A stretch of 64,000 nucleotides of DNA. Source: Micromonospora sp. DSM 45708. GTDB taxonomy: Bacteria; Actinomycetota; Actinomycetes; Mycobacteriales; Micromonosporaceae. A model generated the notes under the pieces. The model was not told the origin of the DNA. It saw only the letters and a list, made by a program, of their open reading frames with translations, and ran no database searches. The position numbers and the translations under genes are program-made. Shown piece after piece: positions 54,149-63,208 of this stretch (the stretch's first letter is position 1; every line of letters begins with the position of its first letter). The stretch lies in assembly GCF_039566955.1 (NCBI RefSeq), contig NZ_CP154796.1, positions 6,820,001 through 6,884,000 on the forward strand, in the 5' to 3' direction.

Positions 54149-54949
54149 ATGGGTGGGCGTGTGACGGGGGCCGCAGGGGCTCTCGCGGAAGAGTTGCCGG
54201 GCTGGGTTTCGCTGCTGCGTGCGCCCAACCCGGGGCCGATGACGCTCGACGGGACGAACACCTGGGTGCTGCGGGCCGGGCCGGACGCGCCGGCCGTGGT
54301 GGTCGACCCGGGCCCGGCCGACGAGGGGCATCTGGCCGCGATCGCGGCGCACGGGCCGGTCGGGCTCGTGCTGATCACGCACGGGCACCCGGACCACACC
54401 GAGGGCGCGCCCAGGCTCAGCGAACTGCTCGGCGGCGCGCACGTGCTCGCCGCCGACCCGGCGCACACCATCGGCGGTGAGCCGCTGACCGAGCCGGCCG
54501 AGGACTTCGGTGGCTTCGGGATGATGCTCCGGCTGCTGAAGACCCCCGGGCACACCGCCGACTCGGTCTGCTTCCTGGCCGAGCACGAGGGCGAGCGGGT
54601 GGTGCTGACCGGTGACACCATCCTCGGCCGGGGCACCACAGTGGTCGCCCACCCGGACGGGCACCTCGGGGACTACCTCGCCAGCCTGGAGCTGCTCTCG
54701 GCGTACCGGGGGATCCCGGCGCTGCCGGGCCACGGCCCGGCGCTCGCCGACTGCGGCGCGGCGGCCGAGTTCTACCTGGCCCACCGGCGGGCCCGGCTCG
54801 ACCAGGTGCGCGCCGCGGTGGCTGCGGGCGCCCGCACCGCGCCCGAGGTGGTCGCCGTGGTCTACGCCGACGTCGACCGGTCGCTGTGGTGGGCCGCCGA
54901 GTGGTCGGTCCGCGCCCAGCTCGAACACCTCGGGGTGGAGCAGCCGTGA
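54149..54949 (+). CDS. MBL-fold metallo-hydrolase
   Basis: The 266-residue protein has the metal motif THGHPDHTEG (H-x-H-x-D-H), further ligands in TPGHTADSV and LTGDTILGRG, and PGHGP near the C terminus. It resembles glyoxalase II- or LACTB2-like hydrolases and M. tuberculosis Rv3677c by position. It follows RidA and its stop codon overlaps the next start (GTGA), so translation of the cyclase gene is coupled to it. The substrate is unknown. Confidence 0.88.
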   Translation: MGGRVTGAAGALAEELPGWVSLLRAPNPGPMTLDGTNTWVLRAGPDAPAVVVDPGPADEGHLAAIAAHGPVGLVLITHGHPDHTEGAPRLSELLGGAHVLAADPAHTIGGEPLTEPAEDFGGFGMMLRLLKTPGHTADSVCFLAEHEGERVVLTGDTILGRGTTVVAHPDGHLGDYLASLELLSAYRGIPALPGHGPALADCGAAAEFYLAHRRARLDQVRAAVAAGARTAPEVVAVVYADVDRSLWWAAEWSVRAQLEHLGVEQP

Positions 54950-57900
54950 CCTGCCCGGTGTGCGGGACCGTCGCGGTGCCCGGCGCGCGGTTCTGCCACA
55001 ACTGCGGAGCGGCGCTGCCGGCCGCCGCGACCCTGCCGGCCGCCGAGCGCCGCGTGGTCACCGTGCTCTTCGGCGACCTCTCCGAGTTCACCTCCTGGTC
55101 CGAGGACCTGGACCCGGAGCGGGTCGGCGCGGTCACCGACCGGGTGCTCGCCGCGCTGGCCGGGGCGGTCAAGACGTTCGGCGGGCACGTCGACAAGCTC
55201 ACCGGTGACGGGATCATGGCGGTCTTCGGCGCGCCGGTCGCGCACGAGGACGACGCCGAGCGGGCCGTCCGGGCGGCGCTGTCCATGCAACGGGCCGTCC
55301 GCCGGGTGCTCGACGACGAGCGGGGCGGCGGGGCGCCGCTCGGCCTGCGGGTCGGGCTCAACACCGGGGACGTCATCGCCGGCATCCAGGCCGCCATCGA
55401 GTACACCGTCATCGGCGACACGGTGAACACCGCCGCCCGGCTCGCCGACGCCGCCGCGGTCGGCGCGATCTACGCCGGGGCGCGGACCTCCACCGCGACC
55501 CGGCACGTCGCCTCCTGGCGGGCGCTGCGTCCGCTGCGGCTCAAGGGCAAGCGCGAACCGGTGGAGGCGTACGAGCTGCTGGGCCTGCTGGACGCGCCGG
55601 GCACCCGGTCCGGCCTCGGCGACGAGGCGCCCTACGTGGGCCGGGAGACCGAGATCGGCCGCGTCGCCGGCCGGCTCGCCGAGGTGATCGACCGAGGTGA
55701 ACCCCGGGTGCTGCTGATGACCGCCGAGGCGGGCATCGGCAAGTCCCGGTTCGCCGCCGAGGTGGAGCGCCTCGCCGCCGGCTACGACGTCGGCACCGGC
55801 CGGTACGCGGCGCACACCGGCGCCCGGGTGCTCTCGGTCCGCTGCGCCGCGTTCGGCGAGCGACGCCGGCTGGCGCCCCTGGCCGACCTGGTCCGCGCCG
55901 CGGTCGGCCTGCCGAACGACGCGGCGACCGCGGTGACCCGGCCGGCCGTCGAGGAGCGCCTGCGCCGGCTCGGCCAGCGCCTCGCCCGGCTCCCCGGCGA
56001 CCCGCCGCCGATCGCCGTGGACCAGCTCCTGGCCCTGCTCGGGTACGCCGAACTGCCGCCCGCCACGGAGAGCGTCGAGTGGAACGCCGCCACCGCGCCG
56101 GCGGACGCCGAGGTGGTGCCGAACGCCGTCGCGGAACTGCTCAGCGGGCTGGCCGGCGAGGCTCCGCTGGTGATCGTGGTGGACGACCTGCACGACGCCA
56201 CCGCCGAGACGGTCAAGGCGCTCGCGCTGACCCTCAACCGGCTCACCGGGCCGGTGCTGGTGCTGCTGCTCGGCCGCCCCGAGCTGGTGCGTACCGCCGG
56301 CGCGCTCACCCGGCTCGCGGACGCCGAGGTGCACGCGTTGCCGCCGTTGCGCGGCGCGGACGCGGCTCGGCTGCTCACCAGCTACCTGTCCGGGGGCCGG
56401 CTGTCCCAGGCCGACGCGGACCGGCTGCTCGCCACCGCCCAGGGCAATCCGTTCTACCTGGCCGAACTGGTCACGCTGCTGATGGAACGCGGCGCGCTGA
56501 CCGCCGGCGCGGGGCGCGGGGCGGACGTGGCCTGGCGGCTGGCCCCCGGCTCGCTGGGCAGCCGGTTGCTCTCCCGGGACCTGGCCGCCGTGCTCGCGGC
56601 GCGCATCGACGCGCTGCCGCCGGACGCCCGCTCGGTGCTGCGCGACGCCGCGGTGGTCGGCGACACGGTGGCCACCGGCGCGCTGGAGGCGCTGCGCGAG
56701 CAGCGGGTCGGGCGGGACGGACGGCCCGCCGCGGTGGCCGCGGTCGAGCTGGACCGGGCCGTCGAGGAGCTGCTGCAACGTCGCATGCTGCACCGCACCC
56801 GCACCGGTTTCGCCTTCGCGACCCCGCTGATGCGGGAGGCCGCGTACACCGGCGTGAGCAAGGCGGAGCTGGCCGAGCGGCACGCCGCGTTGGCCCGCTG
56901 GGCCGCCCCGGAGAGCGTGGCCGAGGCGGGCACCCCGGCGGGCGGGTTCACCGAGGCGGCCCGGGACGACTTCGTCGCCGAGCACGTCGAACGGGCGACC
57001 GCGCTCGCCGACGCGGTCAAGCTCCGCCCGGATGCGCCGGCCCGGGCGGTCGCCGGCCTGGGCGTGGCCGCGCTGGGCCGGGCCGCCCGCCGGTCGCTGC
57101 GCGTCGGCGAGCCGGCGCTGGCCGTCGAGTACGCCGAACGCGCCGCCGAGCTGGCCCGTGGCGCGGTGCCTCCGGCCGACCGGGTGGTGCACGCCCGCGC
57201 GTTGTTGCAGATCGGCCGCCCGGCCGACGCGCTCGCCTCGGCGGAGAAGATCGCCGCGAACGCCGGCGATCCGGCCACCCGGGCCGCGGCGCTGCTGCTG
57301 GCCGGGCAGGCCCAGCAGACGTTGGGCGACGCCGAGCGCGCCGACCGCAGCTACTCCGAGGCGTTGCAGGTGGCCACCGACGCCGACCTGCCCCCGCTGC
57401 GGGCCTCGGCGATGCGCCGGCTCGGCATGGCCGACTTCGTCGCCGGCCGGCTGGGGCAGGCGAGCAGCCGGCTGGCCGCCTCCTACCAGGTCAGCCTCGC
57501 CGCGAAGGACCTGCGCGGGCAGGCCTGGTCGTTGCAGAACCTGGCCTGGGTGACCACCACCCGGGGCGACTTCGCCGGCACCGACGCGGTGCTCGGCCGG
57601 GCCGCCCGGTTGTTCGCCGAGCTGAAGGACCCGTACGGGCGGGCCTGGCTGCGCGGCACCACCGCGTTCGCCCGGCTGCTCGCCGGCCGGCTGCGGGAGG
57701 CGTACCGGCTGGCGCGGGTGTTCCTGCCGTTCGGGGAGCGGGTCGGCGAGGCGTGGGCGGTGGGCACGCTGCGGGCGGTCGAGGCGTACGCCACCGCCGA
57801 GCTGGGTGACCTGGCCGAGGCGGACCGGGCGGCGCGGCGCGCGTACCGGGAGTTCGCCGAGGTGGGCGACGACTGGGGGCAGGGCTTCGCGCTGGTGGTG

Positions 57901-58524
57901 CGCGGCGTGGTGGCGCGCGGGCTGGGCGAGCCGGAGCACGCCGCCGACCTGTTCTCCGACGCGCTGGAGTACGCCGGCCGCACCACCCATCCGTTGCTCA
58001 CCGGCATGGCCGGCACGCTGCGCGGCTTCGTCGCGCTGGACATGGGCGACTGCGAGACCGCCGAGCGGGAGGCGCGGTCGGTGCTGACCAGTGTGGAGCC
58101 GCACAACCCGCAGGCGCCGGCCCAGGTGGCGCCGCGGGTGCTGCTCGCGATGGCCCGGGTCGCGGCCGGTGACCCGGGGACCGCGGTCGGGCTGCTCGCC
58201 CCGGTGGCCACCGTGGCGGCCAACGCGCCCTCGCTGCTGATCTCGCGGCGGCAGACGATGGCCCGGTACGCTGCCGCGCTGCTCGCCCACGGCCAGCGGG
58301 AGCAGGCGTTGGACTGGGCGCAGCGGTCGATCGCCGCCCCGGCCGAGGACGTCCGCAGCCAGGTGGTGGCGCGGCTGGTGCTGGCCGAGGCGCTGGACGC
58401 CGCCGGCCGTCCGGCGGAGGCGCTGGCCAGCGCCGAGGAGGCGGTCCGCCTGGCGTACGCCACCGAGCAGCTCAGCGAGCGGGGGGCCGCGGACGCGCTG
58501 CGGGCCCGTCTCGCCGCCGGCTGA
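54946..58524 (+). CDS. Multidomain adenylate cyclase-AAA ATPase-TPR protein
   Basis: The 1192-residue protein starts with GTG overlapping the MBL stop. It has a zinc ribbon (C3, C6, C17, C20) and a class III cyclase domain (about 35-215) with metal ligands D44 and D88. Its adenine-selecting pair is K84 (HVDKLTGDG) and D158 (IGDTVN), with N161 and R165 for transition state. All key residues are intact, so it should make cyclic AMP. An ATPase domain follows with AEAGIGKS (260-267) and IVVDDLHDA. The rest is a long TPR-rich region. There is no LuxR-type HTH. It resembles actinobacterial cyclase-STAND signal proteins, activated by a ligand on the TPR part. Confidence 0.9.
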   Translation: MTCPVCGTVAVPGARFCHNCGAALPAAATLPAAERRVVTVLFGDLSEFTSWSEDLDPERVGAVTDRVLAALAGAVKTFGGHVDKLTGDGIMAVFGAPVAHEDDAERAVRAALSMQRAVRRVLDDERGGGAPLGLRVGLNTGDVIAGIQAAIEYTVIGDTVNTAARLADAAAVGAIYAGARTSTATRHVASWRALRPLRLKGKREPVEAYELLGLLDAPGTRSGLGDEAPYVGRETEIGRVAGRLAEVIDRGEPRVLLMTAEAGIGKSRFAAEVERLAAGYDVGTGRYAAHTGARVLSVRCAAFGERRRLAPLADLVRAAVGLPNDAATAVTRPAVEERLRRLGQRLARLPGDPPPIAVDQLLALLGYAELPPATESVEWNAATAPADAEVVPNAVAELLSGLAGEAPLVIVVDDLHDATAETVKALALTLNRLTGPVLVLLLGRPELVRTAGALTRLADAEVHALPPLRGADAARLLTSYLSGGRLSQADADRLLATAQGNPFYLAELVTLLMERGALTAGAGRGADVAWRLAPGSLGSRLLSRDLAAVLAARIDALPPDARSVLRDAAVVGDTVATGALEALREQRVGRDGRPAAVAAVELDRAVEELLQRRMLHRTRTGFAFATPLMREAAYTGVSKAELAERHAALARWAAPESVAEAGTPAGGFTEAARDDFVAEHVERATALADAVKLRPDAPARAVAGLGVAALGRAARRSLRVGEPALAVEYAERAAELARGAVPPADRVVHARALLQIGRPADALASAEKIAANAGDPATRAAALLLAGQAQQTLGDAERADRSYSEALQVATDADLPPLRASAMRRLGMADFVAGRLGQASSRLAASYQVSLAAKDLRGQAWSLQNLAWVTTTRGDFAGTDAVLGRAARLFAELKDPYGRAWLRGTTAFARLLAGRLREAYRLARVFLPFGERVGEAWAVGTLRAVEAYATAELGDLAEADRAARRAYREFAEVGDDWGQGFALVVRGVVARGLGEPEHAADLFSDALEYAGRTTHPLLTGMAGTLRGFVALDMGDCETAEREARSVLTSVEPHNPQAPAQVAPRVLLAMARVAAGDPGTAVGLLAPVATVAANAPSLLISRRQTMARYAAALLAHGQREQALDWAQRSIAAPAEDVRSQVVARLVLAEALDAAGRPAEALASAEEAVRLAYATEQLSERGAADALRARLAAG

Positions 58525-58624
58525 GCACCCCTGTTCTGGCGGTTCCGGGGATGTGCTCGTCGGTGGGGCCGGTTAGCGTGGTGCAGTCGGCGAGCGCCGC
58601 CGGAGGAGTTCGTGGGGAGGAACG

Positions 58625-59095
58625 ATGAGGCTGCCGCGCTCCGGCGCCGGCTGGACGATCGCGGTCTTCGGGTTCCTCGCGCTGCTGCTCGGCGCGTTGG
58701 GTCTGATCTGGCCGGAGACGCAGCTGCGCCTGCTCGGCTTCGAGGTGCCGGCCGAGCGTGGCCCCGGTGACTACACCGGCACGTTCCTCACCGCGTCCTC
58801 GATGGCCTCGTTCAACATGGGGGTCTACTACCTGCTCGCGGTGGCTACCGAGTGGCGGCCGTTCTACCGCTTCACGGTCTGGTTCCGGCTGGTCACGTTC
58901 ACCGTGTTCACCATCGCGGTGCTCTCCGACGTGGCGCCGGGCCGGTTCTTCGGGGTGGCCGCGTGGGAGGGGTTGGGCGCGCTCGCGACCGCCGCCGGCC
59001 TGTGGTGGGACGCCCGCCGGGGCGCCGCCGTCGCGGTGGTCCCGACCGGGCCGGACGACTCCGCGCCGGTGTCCGCCTCCGACGCGGCGCGCTGA
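58625..59095 (+). CDS. Four-helix membrane protein of unknown function
   Basis: The 156-residue protein from ATG 58625 (GGGGAGG upstream) has four likely membrane segments: WTIAVFGFLALLLGALGLIW, ASSMASFNMGVYYLLAVATE, FRLVTFTVFTIAVLSDVA and GLGALATAAGLWWDA. The C-terminal tail is polar. No family is recognised. It lies 30 bp upstream of the kinase gene and may be cotranscribed with it. Confidence 0.7.
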   Translation: MRLPRSGAGWTIAVFGFLALLLGALGLIWPETQLRLLGFEVPAERGPGDYTGTFLTASSMASFNMGVYYLLAVATEWRPFYRFTVWFRLVTFTVFTIAVLSDVAPGRFFGVAAWEGLGALATAAGLWWDARRGAAVAVVPTGPDDSAPVSASDAAR

Positions 59096-59125
59096 CCGAC
59101 CGGGACCGTTGGGTATTTTCGAGTC

Positions 59126-60619
59126 GTGACCGAGACCCCGCCCGGCGCCCTGCGGCTGCCCATTGTGCCCGGTCTGACCGACCTGTCGGTGTTTGCCCGT
59201 GGTGGTTACGCCACCGTCTACCGGGCCACCCAGATCTCGGTGGGGCGCGAGGTGGCCGTCAAGGTCGAGAACCGGACGCTGGACAGCGAGCGCGACCAGG
59301 CCCGCTTCCTGCGCGAGGCCCGCGCCGCCGGGCGGATGTCGTCGCACCCGCACGTGGTCGACCTCTTCGACGTCGGGGTCACCGTCGACCAGCACCCCTA
59401 CCTCATCATGGAGCTGTGCGACGGCTCGTACGCGGAACGGATGCGGACCTCGCCGCTGGACGCGCTGGAGACCCGCGACCTCGGTGTGAAGATCGCCGAC
59501 GCGCTGGCCCACTCGCACGCGGCCGGCGTGCTGCACCGCGACGTCAAGCCGGCCAACATCCTGCACTCCGAGTTCAACTCGGCGGTGCTTGCCGACTTCG
59601 GTCTGGCGGTGCTGGCCGAGGTGCGCGACGCCTCGGTCACGCTGGAGGTGCTCACCCCGGCGTACGCGCCGCCGGAGATGTTCAACCACAGCCCGCCCAG
59701 CCCGGCCGTCGACGTCTACGCGCTCTGCGCGACGCTCTACGCGGTGATGCACGGCCGGCCGCCGCGCTGGCAGTCCGAGCGCAACCCGAGCCTGGTCACC
59801 GTGCTGGAGATGTTCCAGCATCCGATCCCCGGCCTGCCCGGGGTGCCCGACGAGCTGATCGACGTGCTGCGTCTGGGCATGTCGAACGACCCGGGCGCGC
59901 GGCCCTCCGCCGTCGAGCTTCGCGGCCTGCTCGCCGCGCTGCCGCTCGACCCCGGCACCCCGGCGCCCCCGTTCGTCGGTGGCCCGTACGAACGCACCGG
60001 CGGGCCGTACGACCGCACCGGCGGGCCGAGCCCTCGGCAGCCGGTCCGGGACGACCACCCGACCATGCCGACGCGGAGCCGGCGCTGGCCGAGGCGTTGG
60101 TTCCTCGGTGGGGCCGGGGTGCTCGCGTTGGCCGCCTCGGCCGGCGGCGGCGCGTGGCTGGCCGGTGGCACGCCGCCGGTGGTGGTGTCGCCGACACCGG
60201 TGGCCACCGGCGTGGCCGGGCCGACGCCGATGCCCGGCTGCGCGTCCGCCGACGTCCGGCTCCCGGCCGGTGCGCGTTGCGCGCCCGAGTTGGAGTGCTA
60301 CGGGCCGGTACGCCTGCGCCGCGAACGTGCCGAGGCGAGCCGGGTGCCGTGCGACGGTCAGCACACCTGGGAGACCTACGCCGCCGGTGACCTGCCGAGC
60401 GGTCTCACCGGGGCCGGCCACGACGTGGTCGCCGCCGACCCGACCGTCCGCAAGGTCTGCAATGTGGGCACGTTCCGGTTGGTCAGTGGCGTCGAACCGG
60501 CGACCGGGTGGAACCTGGAGGTGCTGCCGCCGGCCGAGAGCGAGCCCGACCGCACCTACCGCTGCCTGGCCGGGCAGGGCGTGAACGCGCTCGCCCGTCC
60601 CACGCTCACCGGTCGCTGA
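59126..60619 (+). CDS. Receptor-type Ser/Thr protein kinase with septum-formation-like domain
   Basis: The 497-residue protein starts with GTG. The kinase domain (about 15-280) has G-loop ARGGYATVYRA, K46 in VAVKVE, H137-R138-D139 (HRDVKPAN), D157-F158-G159 and APPEM; all catalytic positions are present. A linker with GGPYERTGGPYDRTGGP repeats follows, then one membrane helix (about 325-350). The extracytoplasmic domain of about 145 residues has five or six Cys (CASADVRL, CAPELECYGP, VPCDGQHTW, KVCNVG, YRCLAG), like the septum-formation family. It should sense an envelope signal. It is convergent with the repeat protein, which is 6 bp away. Confidence 0.9.
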   Translation: MTETPPGALRLPIVPGLTDLSVFARGGYATVYRATQISVGREVAVKVENRTLDSERDQARFLREARAAGRMSSHPHVVDLFDVGVTVDQHPYLIMELCDGSYAERMRTSPLDALETRDLGVKIADALAHSHAAGVLHRDVKPANILHSEFNSAVLADFGLAVLAEVRDASVTLEVLTPAYAPPEMFNHSPPSPAVDVYALCATLYAVMHGRPPRWQSERNPSLVTVLEMFQHPIPGLPGVPDELIDVLRLGMSNDPGARPSAVELRGLLAALPLDPGTPAPPFVGGPYERTGGPYDRTGGPSPRQPVRDDHPTMPTRSRRWPRRWFLGGAGVLALAASAGGGAWLAGGTPPVVVSPTPVATGVAGPTPMPGCASADVRLPAGARCAPELECYGPVRLRRERAEASRVPCDGQHTWETYAAGDLPSGLTGAGHDVVAADPTVRKVCNVGTFRLVSGVEPATGWNLEVLPPAESEPDRTYRCLAGQGVNALARPTLTGR

Positions 60620-60625
60620 GCCCGT

Positions 60626-61066
60626 TCACGTCCGCTGTTGCCGCACCGGCCTCGGGTCGAGCGCCTCCAGCGTGTCGGCGTCGAGCGCGCCGGCCGCGCG
60701 CAGGCGGCGGACCGCCCGGGGGTCGAGCGCCTCCAGCGTGTCCGCGTCGACCGGAGCGCCGCCGGGGGTGCGCAGGTTCCGCACCGCGCGCGGGTCGATC
60801 GCCTCCAGCGTGTCGGCGTCCACGCCGTATCCCGGGTCGGGGATCGGCCAGCTCTCGACCGGTGGCGTGGCGCCGCCGCCGGGGGACTGCCGGGCGGCGG
60901 TGATCGTCACGCCGGCGACCATGCCGAGCACGACGCAGACCAGGGCCAGGACCACCGACAGGATGCCGGGCGGTCGCCACACCGCCAGCGTCACCAGCGC
61001 CGCCACCGTCGCCATGGACGCGGCGACGGCCTTCACCCGCGCATCGGACCTCGGGAACGAACTCAC
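60626..61066 (-). CDS. Membrane protein with three DADTLEALDPR repeats
   Basis: The 146-residue protein (GTG start 61066) has two membrane segments (VAASMATVAALVTLAVW; ILSVVLALVCVVLGMVAGV). A cytoplasmic or periplasmic tail then carries the repeat DADTLEALDPRAVR three times (near residues 82, 106 and 128). The units are nearly identical also at DNA level (60653-60683, 60718-60748, 60790-60821). I know no family with this motif. Its place against the receptor kinase gene (6 bp, convergent) is suggestive only. Confidence 0.75.
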   Translation of the reverse strand: MSSFPRSDARVKAVAASMATVAALVTLAVWRPPGILSVVLALVCVVLGMVAGVTITAARQSPGGGATPPVESWPIPDPGYGVDADTLEAIDPRAVRNLRTPGGAPVDADTLEALDPRAVRRLRAAGALDADTLEALDPRPVRQQRT

Positions 61067-61300
61067 CCGACAAGCATGGCCCAGCGCGTCGAACTGTCAA
61101 CCGTCGGCCCGGGACGGCTTCCCGTCACTCGCGCTCCACATCGGAGCACGAAAAGCGTCGATCGAGAAAAAATCGTTACATAACTTGACCTTTTGCGGCT
61201 TTCGTCAGTCTTTGGGGGCCGACTCTGGTCGCTGGCGAATCCTAGAGTGACGGGATCGAGGTCCCCTCGACGGATCTGTTCCCCACCGGAAGGCAGTCAC

Positions 61301-63082
61301 ATGCCCCGTGTAATCCGGTCCCTCACCGCAACAGGGATCGCCGGGATCCTCCTCGCCGGATCGGCCGTCTCGCCCGCCGTGGCCGCGCCGACGCCGCAAC
61401 CGACGACGTACGACCGCACCAGCGCGGCGGAGGCGCGTCGGGTGGATCGCGTGCCGACGCCGGAGCTGGACTGGTACGCCTGCTACGACTACGCCGAGTG
61501 CGCCACCGTCCGCCTGCCGCTCGACTACGACAACCCGAAGGGCGCCACCACCGAGGTCGCGCTGCTCCGGGTCAGGGCCCGCGACCAGCAGCACAGGATC
61601 GGCAGCCTGTTCCTCAACCCCGGGGGTCCGGGTGGCTCCGGCACCAGCATCGCGCTCGCCGCGCCCTACTTCCTCGGCGACGACCTGCTCGACCGCTTCG
61701 ACGTGGTCGGCGTCGACCCGCGCGGCGTCGGGTCCGGCGACACCATCAAGTGCTTCCGCACCGTCAAGGACCAGACCCGGGCGTACGCCGGGCTGAACGT
61801 CGCGTTCCCGTGGACGAAGGCGGAGGAGAAGGCGTACGTCGCCTCCTCGAAGGCGGTCGGCGCGGCGTGCTCGACCACCGGCAGGCCGCTGACCGGTGCG
61901 GCGTCCACCGTCGAGGTGGCCCGCGACATGGACGTGCTGCGCCGGGCGGTCGGCGACCGGAAACTCAGCTACCTGGGCTTCAGCTACGGCACCGCGCTGG
62001 GCCAGTACTACGCCAACATGTTCCCGGACCGGTTCCGCGCGCTCGTCGTCGACGGCGTGCTCAACCCGGACGCCTGGGTCGGTCAGGGCCGGGCCCGCAA
62101 CCAGCTCCAGGAGACGCGGCTGCGCAGCGCCGACGGCGCGTACCGGGCGCTGCACGAGATCCTGGTGCGATGCGGCAAGGTCGGTCCGGAGCGGTGCGCG
62201 TTGGCGGCCGACGGTGACCCGGTCACCGTGTACGACACCGTGGCGCAGCGGCTGCGCAAGAAGCCGGCCGTGATCGACGACCCGGAGTACGGCTCGTTCA
62301 CCGTCAGCTACGCCGACTTCGTCGGGGCCACGCTCAACGTGCTCTACGACCCGTACGGCTGGCAGTCGGTCGTGGACATCACCGGGCAACTACTGGCCGC
62401 GACCGACCCGGCCACCGGCCGGGCCGCCGCCGCGTCGGCCCGCAAGGCGCTCGCCGCCCGTGCCGCGCAGGCCCGGCAGCAGCGGGGGTACGACTTCCCG
62501 TACGACAACGGGCTGGAGACGTTCCTGACCGTGGACTGCACCGACGCGTACCACCCGAGGAGCGCGGACGCCTGGCCGGCACTGGCGGCCAGGGAGGACC
62601 AGCGGGCGCCCTACTTCGGGCGGGCCTGGGCCTGGGGCACCGCGCCCTGCGCCCGCGACACCTGGACCGTGCGCGACGAGGACGCCTACACCGGCCCGTT
62701 CAACCGCACCACCGCCGCCCCGGTGCTCGTGGTCGGCAACTACTGGGACCCGGCGACCAGCTACCAGGGTGCGGTCAGCTCGGCCGCGCTGCTGCCGAAC
62801 AGCCGGCTGCTGAGCAGCGACAGTTGGGGGCACACCGCGTACGGCACCTCGGCGTGCGTGACCGGGAAGATCGACGCGTACCTGCTCACCGGCAAGCCGC
62901 CGGCCAAGGGCGTGCGCTGCGTCGGTGACGCCCAGCCGTTCCAGGAGGACCCGGCCGCCGGCCGGGTCGCCGCGGCCAAGAGCGAGCTGGCCCGCGCCGG
63001 CGTGCCCGGTCGGGGCGAGCCGAAGCGGCTGCCGCCGGTGACCACGCCGCGGCCGGCGATCGGCACGCTGACCGTCCGCTGA
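61301..63082 (+). CDS. Secreted alpha/beta-hydrolase peptidase (Tap/SlpD family)
   Basis: The 593-residue protein has a signal peptide (GIAGILLAGSAVSPAVAAP). The tripeptidyl-aminopeptidase fold follows: oxyanion turn NPGGPGGSG (106-114), nucleophile Ser228 in GFSYGT, a catalytic Asp in VVGNYWDPAT, and His in SDSWGHTAYG. Cys residues (CYDYAEC, CFRTV) suggest disulfides. It removes short peptides from the N terminus of secreted proteins, feeding the peptide importer. It starts behind GGAAGG. The upstream 234 bp include AT-rich DNA (near 61165-61190) but no clear boxes. Confidence 0.9.
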   Translation: MPRVIRSLTATGIAGILLAGSAVSPAVAAPTPQPTTYDRTSAAEARRVDRVPTPELDWYACYDYAECATVRLPLDYDNPKGATTEVALLRVRARDQQHRIGSLFLNPGGPGGSGTSIALAAPYFLGDDLLDRFDVVGVDPRGVGSGDTIKCFRTVKDQTRAYAGLNVAFPWTKAEEKAYVASSKAVGAACSTTGRPLTGAASTVEVARDMDVLRRAVGDRKLSYLGFSYGTALGQYYANMFPDRFRALVVDGVLNPDAWVGQGRARNQLQETRLRSADGAYRALHEILVRCGKVGPERCALAADGDPVTVYDTVAQRLRKKPAVIDDPEYGSFTVSYADFVGATLNVLYDPYGWQSVVDITGQLLAATDPATGRAAAASARKALAARAAQARQQRGYDFPYDNGLETFLTVDCTDAYHPRSADAWPALAAREDQRAPYFGRAWAWGTAPCARDTWTVRDEDAYTGPFNRTTAAPVLVVGNYWDPATSYQGAVSSAALLPNSRLLSSDSWGHTAYGTSACVTGKIDAYLLTGKPPAKGVRCVGDAQPFQEDPAAGRVAAAKSELARAGVPGRGEPKRLPPVTTPRPAIGTLTVR

Positions 63083-63088
63083 CGGACC

Positions 63089-63130
63089 CCCGGGGTACGG
63101 CGGGCGATCGGGCGTCCGCCGTACCCCGGG
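63089..63130 (+). terminator. Terminator after the Tap peptidase
   Basis: A perfect 15-bp stem (63089-63103 with 63116-63130, CCCGGGGTACGGCGG) and a 12-nt loop begin six bases after the stop. Confidence 0.75.
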
Positions 63131-63208
63131 CCGTGGGGAGACAGCGTGTTGTGCGACGCTCGCTACGCTGGGTGTTCCCGTAGTCGTGTCCCGTGATCGA
63201 GGTGCCCG

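Noticed and set aside
61205..62389. Long open frame on the minus strand inside the Tap peptidase gene
   Set aside because: It is the antisense shadow of a gene with clear catalytic motifs; such long antisense frames are normal at this GC content. The same applies to other long antisense frames, for example within leuA, the cyclase and the PBP genes.
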